This document shows positions 24,767 through 33,060 of a stretch of 64,000 bases of DNA, one piece after another. The translations under genes were made by a program, and so were the position numbers. The stretch is from Nostoc sp. C052 (GTDB lineage Bacteria > Cyanobacteriota > Cyanobacteriia > Cyanobacteriales > Nostocaceae). How positions within the stretch are numbered: the stretch's first letter is position 1; each line of letters begins with the position of its first letter. The DNA lies in the NCBI RefSeq assembly GCF_013393905.1, contig NZ_CP040272.1:1054001-1118000 (forward strand). Direction: 5' to 3'. Under the pieces are notes generated by a model, which was given only the letters and a program-made list of their open reading frames with translations, was not told the DNA's origin and did not search any database.

Positions 24767-25960
24767 TCAAGATAATGTTTGCTCACATAAAATACTCATT
24801 GCTCTTTCAAGCCTTTTTTTTACATTTTCTTTACTTGTTGTTTGAGATTGTATAGCTGTTATAAATTCTCCATCATTTTTCAGAGATTCAAGCTTTTCAG
24901 GATTTATCTTTCTTTCTACTAAGCGTTGTTCTTTAAATGCACTGCTGCACTGAGCAAAAAATACAGCTTCAAACATAGATATATTAAATTTCTTCGTTGT
25001 TTTTAAATAAAAAGCTTTTTCCGGTAAATTTGAACAGGTTCGTAAGAAAGAGTTGAATAAAATTTCAAGATAATTTATTTGTTCTTTACTCAATTTCTTA
25101 CATTTTCTAGAAAAGTCATTAAGAAACTTAACCATTGAAGATTGATATCCTTCCCATTCCATTAATATTGCAAATCCCCTCAACAGGGTTTCAATATCTT
25201 TCATATTCAAGTCTGGTTCATTGACACCAATGATTTTACGCCACTCTGGAAGAGTATTCAGTTTGTAGAGCATTGTGTAAAAGTCCGAATAGTAAAGACT
25301 CATTCGTATTTCTTGAGGCTTCAAATTGACACCACCGGAATTAAGTCTATTAAATATTTCATATATACATGAATCATCATTTTCAGGAAAGTTTTGCTTA
25401 ATAAAAACATTCCGAATCGTTCTTAAATCAAATGCAAATTTATATTCAGCAAGTGTAGAATAATTGAGTTTATTTAATTTATTTGGTTGTTGAGGCGTGT
25501 TTACAGGTAACTGGAGATTGAAACTCGTAAAATATTCATCATCATTAAGAACGTTGTCAGGTATTTTACCATTTTGTTCAAAAACTCTCCTCAAAAAATT
25601 TCTTTTATCTTTTTTTGGAAATCTTTGCTTTATAAAATAAAAAATGGACATCAGCCGTTGCTGTCCATCTATCACAAGGAAACTATTTCTTGACTCTTCA
25701 TACAGAAATATTTGTGGAATAGGTAAACCAATAATAATAGATTCAATTAATTTTGAAGCTCGTTTAATATCCCATACATAGTTACGCTGAAAAGCTGGTA
25801 TTTTAATTGCACCAGACTCCATAAAGTCATACATTGTTCGAGTATTAAAATCATTAGGAGATGTTGTTATCTCATACTCATTTATCGTGTATGATTCCTC
25901 CTCTGGGGAGTCATCATAAGATTCAAACCAATTTAACGTAACTTCAGAATTATCCTGCAT
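24767..25960 (-). CDS. DUF262 (GmrSD N-type/ParB-like) protein
   Basis: 397 residues with the DUF262 signature IPAFQRNYVW (54-63), DGQQR (98-102) and FNRLNSGGVNLKPQEIR (203-219). The HNH/DUF1524 nuclease half found in GmrSD-type restriction proteins is not visible in the C-terminal part. DUF262 proteins have a ParB/sulfiredoxin-like fold and are thought to bind nucleotides; many belong to anti-phage systems (GmrSD, SspE, BrxU). It is the first gene of a two-gene unit with the HEPN protein. Very AT-rich. Probable defence or toxin-antitoxin-like cassette, not proven. Confidence 0.8.
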   Translation of the reverse strand: MQDNSEVTLNWFESYDDSPEEESYTINEYEITTSPNDFNTRTMYDFMESGAIKIPAFQRNYVWDIKRASKLIESIIIGLPIPQIFLYEESRNSFLVIDGQQRLMSIFYFIKQRFPKKDKRNFLRRVFEQNGKIPDNVLNDDEYFTSFNLQLPVNTPQQPNKLNKLNYSTLAEYKFAFDLRTIRNVFIKQNFPENDDSCIYEIFNRLNSGGVNLKPQEIRMSLYYSDFYTMLYKLNTLPEWRKIIGVNEPDLNMKDIETLLRGFAILMEWEGYQSSMVKFLNDFSRKCKKLSKEQINYLEILFNSFLRTCSNLPEKAFYLKTTKKFNISMFEAVFFAQCSSAFKEQRLVERKINPEKLESLKNDGEFITAIQSQTTSKENVKKRLERAMSILCEQTLS

Positions 25961-26257
25961 CTGCTACTTAAATGAATCTGGCTAATTAAATTAACTTTAT
26001 ATGGCATTTCCTAAGCAACTGAAGTACACCCAAATCTTTTTTACCAAGCTTAGTAGCTTTGAATACGTACCTCATTAGGTCAGAAACCGCTATAAGGTTA
26101 CTAGCTTACACAAGTGAGCTAAGTATGTATAGTTTCAAACTTTTAGTCTGAAAGCATATAAAGTCTTTGACATGAATTATAGTATACATTTATCTGCCGT
26201 GTAAATAACCATGTTTATTTGTCTCAATTTTTGCTTTTATTTATTAGCTTGATCTTA

Positions 26258-27367
26258 CTAAGTCAAAACCAAATTATCCCGATGAATCACGGTTTCTGCA
26301 CCGGCATAACCTAAAATTGTAGAAATTTCTCGTGAATGACAGCCGCGAATCTTTTGCAGTTCATTGCTGTTGTAATTCACAAGCCCTCTAGCAATTTCGT
26401 TACCGTTGCTGTCACACAATTGCACGGCATCCTGTGTGTCAAACTCCCCTTCTACTACTTTAATTCCAGCAGCTAATAAGGATTTTCCTGCTAGAGAAAT
26501 TGCCGCGATCGCACCTTCATCTAAATACAATTTCCCCGCAGGCACAAGTCCGTAAGCTATCCAACGTTTACGCGCTGAAGTTGGTTCGGGTTGCGGTTCA
26601 AAATGCGTTCCAATCAGTTCACCTTGGATAATTTTTTCGATATTTCGGGGAAATCGCCCTTGGGTAATTACGGTACGTACCCCCGCAGCGATCGCAATTC
26701 TCGCAGCTGAAATTTTTGTCGCCATCCCACCAGTACCCCACTGGGAACCTTGGGAACTTGTTTGTATCTGTAATTCTGTTAATTCTTTAATGCTACTAAC
26801 TAAAGCGATCGGTCGCGCATCGGGTACGGAACGCGGATCGGCTGAGTACAACCGATCAACATCGGTAAGTAGAAATAGCCAATCTGCTTCTACTAGGCTA
26901 GCAACCAATGCCGAAAGGGTGTCATTATCACCAAATTTTAGTTCGTCTATTGCGACGGTATCATTTTCATTGACTATAGGGATCACTCCCAGTCCCAGTA
27001 ATTCCTGAAAAGTATTGTAGGCGTTGAGATAGCGACTGCGTTGCACCAAGTCACTGCGTGTCAATAATACTTGAGCGATCGCTTGTTGCAGAGTAGTAAA
27101 TAAATCATCGTATATCCGAATTAATCTGCCTTGCCCAACTGCTGCTACAGCCTGTTTCAGTGCGATCGCTTTGGGACGTTCAGTTAACCCCAACCGCGCA
27201 CAACCTACCCCCACAGCACCAGATGAAACCAAAATCACCCGATGTCCTTGGCGTCTTAAATGGCAAAGTGTTTCCGCCAAAGTAGCTATGGTAGAAAGTG
27301 CTAATTGTCCCGTTTCTGGTTGAGTTAGGCTAGAAGTGCCGATTTTGACAACAATTGTTAATGACAT
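26258..27367 (-). CDS. proB: Glutamate 5-kinase
   Basis: 369 residues with an amino-acid kinase domain (VVKIGTSSLT at 5-14, VSSGAVGVG near 49-57, VNENDTVAIDELKFGDNDTL split as NENDTVAID and FGDNDTLSALVA near 140-160, GTGGMATKISAA near 210-221) and a C-terminal PUA domain (about 275-369, with LDEGA and GLVNYNS). It phosphorylates glutamate as the first step of proline synthesis. Length and domain order are normal. The start ATG lies beside a run of ATTTTAG heptamers with no obvious Shine-Dalgarno. Confidence 0.95.
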   Translation of the reverse strand: MSLTIVVKIGTSSLTQPETGQLALSTIATLAETLCHLRRQGHRVILVSSGAVGVGCARLGLTERPKAIALKQAVAAVGQGRLIRIYDDLFTTLQQAIAQVLLTRSDLVQRSRYLNAYNTFQELLGLGVIPIVNENDTVAIDELKFGDNDTLSALVASLVEADWLFLLTDVDRLYSADPRSVPDARPIALVSSIKELTELQIQTSSQGSQWGTGGMATKISAARIAIAAGVRTVITQGRFPRNIEKIIQGELIGTHFEPQPEPTSARKRWIAYGLVPAGKLYLDEGAIAAISLAGKSLLAAGIKVVEGEFDTQDAVQLCDSNGNEIARGLVNYNSNELQKIRGCHSREISTILGYAGAETVIHRDNLVLT

Positions 27368-27729
27368 CTTTCAATTTTAGATTTTAGATTTTAGATTTTA
27401 GATTTTAGATTAGACATCTTGCATAAGTTTTTTAGACCCCTACCCTAAAGCAGGCGCCAGATAAACAGACTAAAGCCGATAGAAACAAGCTTTTAGCCTT
27501 TAAATCTACCCACATTAGATTCAATCCAAAATCCAAAATCTAAAATCCAAAATTGTAAAGCGCCAATCCCTCTATAGTGAAGGTTGACGCTTTACGGAAG
27601 TATATTTACTTAGTATGAGTTAGGGTCTTTTTTGGCTGACCCCATGTTATTAATACTTATGATCCCCGATTTTTGAATCACATTAAGATTCCTTAATTAT
27701 TTCTTTAGATTTACTTTCCTGACGATTTC
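27368..27729. other. Heptamer-repeat intergenic region
   Basis: Five ATTTTAG units follow the proB start (27374-27412). A TAGACATCTTGCATAAG element end lies at 27413, and further AATCCAAAATC repeats at 27522-27553. A small TGACGCTTTAC/GTAAAGCG inverted repeat lies at 27554-27595. No gene seen. Confidence 0.6.
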
Positions 27730-28269
27730 TCAACTTTTGTGAATCTTCCTTTTCTTGGGGGTAATAGAGGCTCCCAGAATTTCAGATATCCAAACTTCAA
27801 AGTTGCGGATGGGATGAGAGCGGAGAGCCGCGTCAGCATGAACAATCGGTTCCACTAAAATGGTAAACATTCCCAGGCGATTACCTGCGATGACATCGGT
27901 AAATAAGCGATCGCCTACCATCCCCACTTGATGGACTGGTAGATCCATTCCCCTGAGTGCGGCTCTAATTTTGCGGCGGGAAGGCTTGGCTGCACCCAGA
28001 TAGTAAGGTAAGTTGAGCGATCGCGCAATTCCACCAATTCGCGCTTCACTCAGATTGTTACTCACCAAACACAGTGCAGTACAAGTGCGAATTTGCTCCA
28101 CCCACTCCCGTAGTTCTGGGGAAGCTATTCCGACTGTAAAGGGTACCAAAGTTTCATCTACATCCAATACCAGCCCTTTAAGCCCGTATTTTTGGATAAT
28201 ATCTGGTGTTAGGTTCAACACTGAACCCTCTAAAATCAAGTCAGGCTGTAAAAGATTGTTCCATGTCAT
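27730..28269 (-). CDS. YqeG family HAD IIIA-type phosphatase
   Basis: 179 residues from ATG 28269 (MTWNNLLQPDLIL); a TTG 9 codons upstream lies inside a repeat tract and is less likely. The HAD nucleophile motif is LVLDVDETLVP, motif II is LVSNN, and the distal Asp motif is GMVGDRLFTDV. This matches the YqeG/PGP1-like family; related enzymes dephosphorylate phosphatidylglycerophosphate in plants and some cyanobacteria (family knowledge). C-terminus is lysine-rich. Substrate here not shown. Confidence 0.88.
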   Translation of the reverse strand: MTWNNLLQPDLILEGSVLNLTPDIIQKYGLKGLVLDVDETLVPFTVGIASPELREWVEQIRTCTALCLVSNNLSEARIGGIARSLNLPYYLGAAKPSRRKIRAALRGMDLPVHQVGMVGDRLFTDVIAGNRLGMFTILVEPIVHADAALRSHPIRNFEVWISEILGASITPKKRKIHKS

Positions 28270-28397
28270 AGTCACGTCGCTTCGCTCCGAATTCAAAATT
28301 CAAAATTAATGATCCACATAAATAAATTTAGAGGCTTGTATCATGAGTCGTTTTCGGTCAACAGTCAAATTTAAGTAGCTTCAGGCAAATAAGCATA

Positions 28398-28597
28398 AGA
28401 GGATGTTTGAAAAGTTTTAGGCGAATATAATCGCTACTACATAAACCAAGTCCACCTCCGTGGAAAGCTTGAAAAATCAAGGGTTTTTAACCTACTTTCG
28501 CCCTTGGCGTTCCGCAGGAAAGGTGGGTAAAGTCTCATGTAGCCGCGATTTCTAATCGCCAGGGCTAGTAATAAATTAGACTTTTCAAACAACCTCT
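28398..28597. mobile_element. MITE-like element, 200 bp with 18-bp terminal inverted repeats
   Basis: Left end AGAGGATGTTTGAAAAGT; right end ACTTTTCAAACAACCTCT, complementary at 17 of 18 positions. The 200-bp interior has no coding capacity and includes a pair of inverted segments (GGCGAATATAATCGCTAC and TGTAGCCGCGATT). No clear target duplication. Probably moved by a transposase encoded elsewhere. Confidence 0.8.
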
Positions 28598-28619
28598 AAC
28601 CCAATATAGTTTAGTTAGT

Positions 28620-29237
28620 CTAACTCCGTCCTGGAATATCGCCCTGAACACTTTGAGATAAAATCCCTAAAATCTTATCTATCTCTTTGATGTAATAACT
28701 ACTCAAATCAATAAATATATCGTTTTCTTCTAACTTCAAAAACTTCCAAATATCACCAGTTGTTACCGCACCGTAAATTTTTCTAGTTTCATTTCCTTCT
28801 TGTTGATTAAATAATTGTGCTGCCAACATTGCGGCGGCACATTGACCTAATCCACCTTTAATATTTTCATTTTTGGCTTCAATAATAACCACCACTGGTA
28901 CATTAATTGTTAGTTGCTCTTTAGAACGACTAATGATAAAGTCACAATAGCCATTTAGTCCTTTTTCTGCATCTACATTAAAATCGGTTCCCGAAAATAA
29001 ACTAATTGGATAATTAGCCCTGCGCCTTACCTCCAACAATATCGGAGTGATAATCATTTCTGAACGAGCTTTTTCAGTATTAATTGCTAAAGCTAGTTCT
29101 GTAGTTTCTTCTAAAGAATTTTTGAGTTTCTCACTTGCCTGTAAAGGTTCTATATCGGCAAACAAGTTAGTTTCTTCATCAATGCGGATGCTGAATGAAT
29201 TTTTAAATTTACTTAATGTAAAGTCGCTATAAGCCAT
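28620..29237 (-). CDS. PD-(D/E)XK nuclease-like conserved hypothetical protein
   Basis: 205 residues. The core GYCDFIIS followed by VVVIIEAKNENIKGGLGQ gives an Asp strand and an Glu-x-Lys strand as in the restriction-endonuclease-like fold. Afterwards CAAAMLAAQLFN forms a helix and IYGAVTTGDIWKFLKLE closes the domain. Similar stand-alone proteins are widespread in cyanobacteria; their function is unknown. An N-terminal acidic region (DIEPLQASEKL) precedes the fold. Monocistronic; flanked by a MITE on its downstream side. Confidence 0.75.
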   Translation of the reverse strand: MAYSDFTLSKFKNSFSIRIDEETNLFADIEPLQASEKLKNSLEETTELALAINTEKARSEMIITPILLEVRRRANYPISLFSGTDFNVDAEKGLNGYCDFIISRSKEQLTINVPVVVIIEAKNENIKGGLGQCAAAMLAAQLFNQQEGNETRKIYGAVTTGDIWKFLKLEENDIFIDLSSYYIKEIDKILGILSQSVQGDIPGRS

Positions 29238-29471
29238 TCTCAGAACCTCATAGCAATTTTAGATTTTGGATTGTAGATTTTGGATTAAAAATCTCTATCA
29301 ACTAAAATGCTTTTTCCAGGATTTTAAACAACACTAATTGTTGCAATTTAGTGTTTCATTCGTTTCTACATTTAATGAAAAATGGTACAAGGTTAAACTA
29401 GATTGTACTGGGAATAAAAATTCCCAATTGAAAAATTCAAAATGAAAATATTACATTTTGAATTTTTAATC

Positions 29472-30044
29472 TTATTCAACTTCATTAAAAAGATGTTCTT
29501 CTAACAAAGGTTGCACTTGGCGAAACTCTTCTGGAGAGAGTAATTCGGGTTCACCTGTTTTCGTTATCCGTGCAAAAAACAACAGAGGATCTAGGGGTGT
29601 ATAAATTGCATACTCCTGATCTTCATCATAAAAGCTAGCGAGTAGCTGTAATTGCTCTGGCTCTAAATCTTCCCCTTCGTCTTCGATTTCTAAGGTGAAG
29701 AGTTCTGATTCTTCAACTGGCGGTAAATCACCTTCAACTGTGAGAGCATAAGCTGTGTTCTTCAATATCAGGTTTTGCTCAGATAATACAGCTTGAGCAT
29801 TCGCAAAAATTTGCTCAATGATAGCGTCATCTTCTACCAGAACTGCTTCTTCTTCCTCACCGTCACCTTCCCAAGAAAAAATTTCTACAGGTGAGTCTAC
29901 AGGAAGAAGCAAAACGTATTCTTGTCCATCTACCTCCAGGGAATGCTCAATATAACAGTCGAGCGATCGCCCTTTGTCATCGGTTAAAGTGATGGAACCC
30001 GCATGAGCGTTATCATTTTCTTCAGAGAATGGAGAGGAAAACAT
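29472..30044 (-). CDS. DUF3727/DUF1292 domain protein
   Basis: 190 residues, strongly acidic. The N-terminal half (SITLTDDKGRSLDCYIEH ... EYVLLLPVDSPVEIF) matches DUF1292; the C-terminal half (LASFYDEDQEYAIYTPLDPL, then FFARITKTGEPELL) matches DUF3727, a domain shared with plant chloroplast proteins. Function unknown. It lies 142 bp downstream of ruvX in the same direction. No membrane segment. Confidence 0.85.
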   Translation of the reverse strand: MFSSPFSEENDNAHAGSITLTDDKGRSLDCYIEHSLEVDGQEYVLLLPVDSPVEIFSWEGDGEEEEAVLVEDDAIIEQIFANAQAVLSEQNLILKNTAYALTVEGDLPPVEESELFTLEIEDEGEDLEPEQLQLLASFYDEDQEYAIYTPLDPLLFFARITKTGEPELLSPEEFRQVQPLLEEHLFNEVE

Positions 30045-30186
30045 AGCCGAAATGTAGAAATTTAATAAATACCAGCAATATTGGAAATCGCTTAACTATC
30101 TTAATGACATATTATGTCAAGCAAATAGCTTTATACGTAGATACAACTGCTGGCTAATCGTTTTCAGAATATCATGTTAAAAGGTA

Positions 30187-30663
30187 TCAATATTCAATAG
30201 CCGCAACTGAACTCCGAGAGTTAGCACGCTTCACATCCAGCCATTGTTGTAAAATCAAAGCAGCTGCCTTGCGGTCAATCAAACCTTTATGGCGTGACGG
30301 GGAGCGGTTTTCAGCTATCAGCAGTTGTTCTGCTTGAAATGAAGTTAATCGCTCATCCATATATTCCACAGGCAGTTTTAGTGCTTTAGAAAGTCTTGTC
30401 GTAAATTTCTGAACTTGACGAGCCTGAAATCCTAATGAGCCATCCATTGAATAGGGTAAGCCCATAACTAGAATTTGCACCTCACGTTCATTAACTATTT
30501 GTCGGATTTGCTCGACATCTTGCTCAAAAGATGTACGTTCAATAGTGGTGATTCCCGTGGCAATTAAACCCGTGCGATCGCACCCAGCCACACCAATGCG
30601 CTTGCGACCGAAATCTAGTCCCAACGCTGAAATAAACGGTTTTGCTTGCCCTTGGGATATCAC
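30187..30663 (-). CDS. ruvX: YqgF/RuvX, pre-16S rRNA-processing nuclease family
   Basis: 158 residues with the RNase H-like fold: ALGLDFGRKRIGVAGCD (Asp near 17) , ILVMGLPYSMDGS with the conserved Gly-Leu-Pro, and DERLTSFQAEQLL plus DRKAAALILQQWL toward the C-terminus, which supply the remaining acidic residues. The family processes the 5' end of 16S rRNA and was earlier called a putative Holliday junction resolvase. It starts 2 bp after the GNAT gene stop, so the two are cotranscribed. Confidence 0.92.
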   Translation of the reverse strand: MISQGQAKPFISALGLDFGRKRIGVAGCDRTGLIATGITTIERTSFEQDVEQIRQIVNEREVQILVMGLPYSMDGSLGFQARQVQKFTTRLSKALKLPVEYMDERLTSFQAEQLLIAENRSPSRHKGLIDRKAAALILQQWLDVKRANSRSSVAAIEY

Positions 30664-30665
30664 AA

Positions 30666-31922
30666 CTAATTCTCCTGCGGGGCATCTGCTGATTCTGAAA
30701 TCGGCGATGCTTCTATGCTGGGGTTTTTTACTGAAAAGTTAATCGGTTCTGACTTACTTGGCAGTGGTTTCTCTGAGGATGGCAGTTTTCCTGGTTGTAT
30801 CCATGACATTCCACCTGGTATCGGTTTACGTGCCGGTTGTAGACCTTGGAGCATATCAGTCCACTGAATTCCTTCTAAGGAGACAAATTTAGACTCCCGT
30901 AACTTATGCCATACAGAGCGAGACATAACTAATGTATGTTCTATGCGTTTTGCCCCAATTCGCTCCAAATACTCTTCTCGCTCTGCCTGATAATCTGAGG
31001 AAGCTAGTTGTAAACCTTGTTGGGGAAAATCTTGGGCAATCCGAGCCAGTTGGGATAGTAATTCTGGATACAGCCAAGTGTAAGCCGGATGAACCGTCAA
31101 CGTTGCCGCATGAGGAACTTCACCCTTACGGTCAAGTTGCACCTGAAAATAACCGATCGCAGCTTTACGTTGGGGTTCAAATACGTAACCGCTAACTACT
31201 TCTGTTTTAGTCAGCCATTGCTTCACTGCATCAGTTAAAGCGCCGAACAAGCTGGTTTTAAAGTCGCGGGTATTGCGGTCAAAAACCTGACGTACCAGAG
31301 GTGGCATCGATGCCGTATCTAGTTGATATAGCAACTGGGCATCAGCATTACTCACTGGCAAAAGATTGGGCAAATCTGGCTCTGCTTGGGCCAACTCAGC
31401 CAGTAATTCTGGCCCAATTTCCCAGTACGTCATTTCTGCCAAACGCTGGAATCCATTTTGTCGATATAATGCCAGCGCTTCAATGTCATTGATGTTTACT
31501 TCTAATAACCAAGTGCGAGCTTCCAAAATCGATTCAAAGCAATGACGCAAAAGTTGCGAACCAACTCCTTGTTTATCGACACCACGCTCTAGTAGCACTT
31601 GATCGATCCGCCAAGTACTGCGTGTCCGGTTAAAGGGTGACACTTGAATCATTCCTAAAAGTATCCGCCCTTGCTCTGCGATATAGGCACAGAGGCGATA
31701 CTGTAGCGGGTTAGGGAACCAACTCAAAAACTTGAGTAATCCATACCAGCGACGCAGCCTTTGCATCTGGCTGATGGCAAAACCTGCTCCCTGGGGAGTA
31801 AGGGCTGCGAATGACTCTTGAGTTATGCGCTCAATCCCGTCCAGATCCCGGTATTGGACTGGTCGGATAACAACGCTGAGGTTTCTGGGAATTAATGAAG
31901 TCATTTTTATTCGAGCCGCCAT
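30666..31922 (-). CDS. GNAT family N-acetyltransferase with C-terminal extension
   Basis: 418 residues. The N-terminal GNAT domain (about 15-165) shows DLDGIERITQESFAALTP, LGMIQVSPF and LERGVDKQGVGSQLLRHC, the Q-x-x-G-x-G/A acetyl-CoA loop. The second half (about 170-370) resembles another, weaker GNAT fold (HAATLTVHPAYTWLYPELL), then a Pro/Ser-rich tail. Substrate unknown. It is directly followed by ruvX. ATG at 31922 has AAGG upstream; a second Met 6 codons in is possible. Confidence 0.85.
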   Translation of the reverse strand: MAARIKMTSLIPRNLSVVIRPVQYRDLDGIERITQESFAALTPQGAGFAISQMQRLRRWYGLLKFLSWFPNPLQYRLCAYIAEQGRILLGMIQVSPFNRTRSTWRIDQVLLERGVDKQGVGSQLLRHCFESILEARTWLLEVNINDIEALALYRQNGFQRLAEMTYWEIGPELLAELAQAEPDLPNLLPVSNADAQLLYQLDTASMPPLVRQVFDRNTRDFKTSLFGALTDAVKQWLTKTEVVSGYVFEPQRKAAIGYFQVQLDRKGEVPHAATLTVHPAYTWLYPELLSQLARIAQDFPQQGLQLASSDYQAEREEYLERIGAKRIEHTLVMSRSVWHKLRESKFVSLEGIQWTDMLQGLQPARKPIPGGMSWIQPGKLPSSEKPLPSKSEPINFSVKNPSIEASPISESADAPQEN

Positions 31923-32131
31923 TTAGCCTTAACTAACTGCTCTGGAAAGGGAGAAACTGCTGCAATAATTTTAACTAGTTTCTGCCCTCTACTATTGTGC
32001 CAAAAGGGTGATTTTAGTAACTTAATACTTAAAAAAGCCGAAAAAGCAGACCTTGTGAGAACACCATTGGCATTGACCCAACAACATCTGCCCTTATTTT
32101 ATTGGAATTTTGATTAAAATTTGTATATATT

Positions 32132-32344
32132 TTATAGCCCTTGTCGAGAAACGAGCTTTTCAAAGTTGGCTTGGGTTTGATGGAGTAATTGCTGGCGACT
32201 ATCTACCAATGTTTGTTTCAGGGTTGGAACAAGATTGCGAGCTTGCAGGGTCATGTGAAGTTGTAGGTTAGCGACATATTCACTGAAATCTTGATTCACG
32301 TCTTCTGCGGCTGCATCCGTTAATAAATTTGATTCCATTGCCAC
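32132..32344 (-). CDS. Small hypothetical protein, 70 aa, GTG start
   Basis: GTG at 32344 is preceded by AGGAG at a 6-bp spacer, so I prefer it to the ATG two codons later and to the longer frame from 32389. The peptide (VAMESNLLTDAAAEDVNQ ...) is a soluble helical protein with a Gln/Leu-rich C-terminal part (LVPTLKQTLVDSRQQLLHQ) that could form a coiled coil. No family recognised. Confidence 0.6.
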   Translation of the reverse strand: MAMESNLLTDAAAEDVNQDFSEYVANLQLHMTLQARNLVPTLKQTLVDSRQQLLHQTQANFEKLVSRQGL

Positions 32345-32464
32345 TGTGTTCTCCTGTATTAATCCTATGCTGTCTCTCTTCATCACCAAAAACTATCACG
32401 TTGTTTGGACTAACTTCTTAATTTGCAATGAAGTTTAACGCTTCTTAGGGATAGCCTCTGCCTC

Positions 32465-32956
32465 TTAAAATCTCAAGCCAACACCACCTTGTACGGAGAT
32501 AGCTGTACCACCGCTATCACGGTAGGCATCAAAAGCAATGATGGCATTGCCAAAAAGGACTGTATTGCTATTTGGGATCATATAATCAACGCCCGGTTGT
32601 AAAGCAAAACTAATTTTGTCCCCCACAGGAGAAGAATCACCACCACCAGCCAGCACCAATCCAGCACCCAGATAGGCATCAGCTTGCCAGTTCAGGGGAA
32701 AATCGTAAGAAACCGTTGGCACAACTGCGGTATTCCGACCAATTAACACTTGAGCGCGGAGTGAAATTGGCGCTTCCAAAAGCTTGTAGCGTCCTGCTAT
32801 CACTCCCCCCAATTGGATGCCATCGGTAATCCCAACAGTAGGGCCGATACCGATATAACTGCCATAAGCTACTTGAGCTTGTGCTGGTTTCGTACTCGCC
32901 AGACTCAAAATCAAGCCAGCTCCCAAAACTGAAACCAAATATGGAATATATTTCAT
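32465..32956 (-). CDS. Secreted/outer-membrane beta-barrel-like hypothetical protein
   Basis: 163 residues from ATG 32956 (MKYIPYLVSVLGAGLILSL); the GAGGAG ribosome binding site lies 7 bp upstream and inside the longer frame, which excludes an earlier start. A signal peptide ends near AQA-QVAYG. The mature part is Gly-rich with alternating hydrophobic strands and ends in VGLRF, a terminal aromatic residue typical of outer-membrane barrels. No family recognised. It follows the RDD-pentapeptide gene by about 100 bp. Confidence 0.65.
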   Translation of the reverse strand: MKYIPYLVSVLGAGLILSLASTKPAQAQVAYGSYIGIGPTVGITDGIQLGGVIAGRYKLLEAPISLRAQVLIGRNTAVVPTVSYDFPLNWQADAYLGAGLVLAGGGDSSPVGDKISFALQPGVDYMIPNSNTVLFGNAIIAFDAYRDSGGTAISVQGGVGLRF

Positions 32957-32976
32957 AAACCAACTCCTCACACCAT

Positions 32977-33056
32977 TTTGTCATTTGTCATTTGTCATTG
33001 GGCATTGGTTATTAATTCTTCTCCCCCTGCCCCTCTGCCCCTCTGCCCCTCTGCTC
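32977..33056. repeat. Short tandem repeats (TCATTTG and GCCCCTCT units)
   Basis: Three TCATTTG-type heptamers and three 8-bp GCCCCTCT units sit between the barrel-like gene and the pentapeptide-protein gene. Confidence 0.7.
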
Positions 33057-33060
33057 CATT

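Noticed and set aside
24767..25960. DUF262 gene read as a complete GmrSD-type restriction enzyme
   Set aside because: No HNH/DUF1524 motif is visible in the C-terminal part, so it is not called GmrSD.
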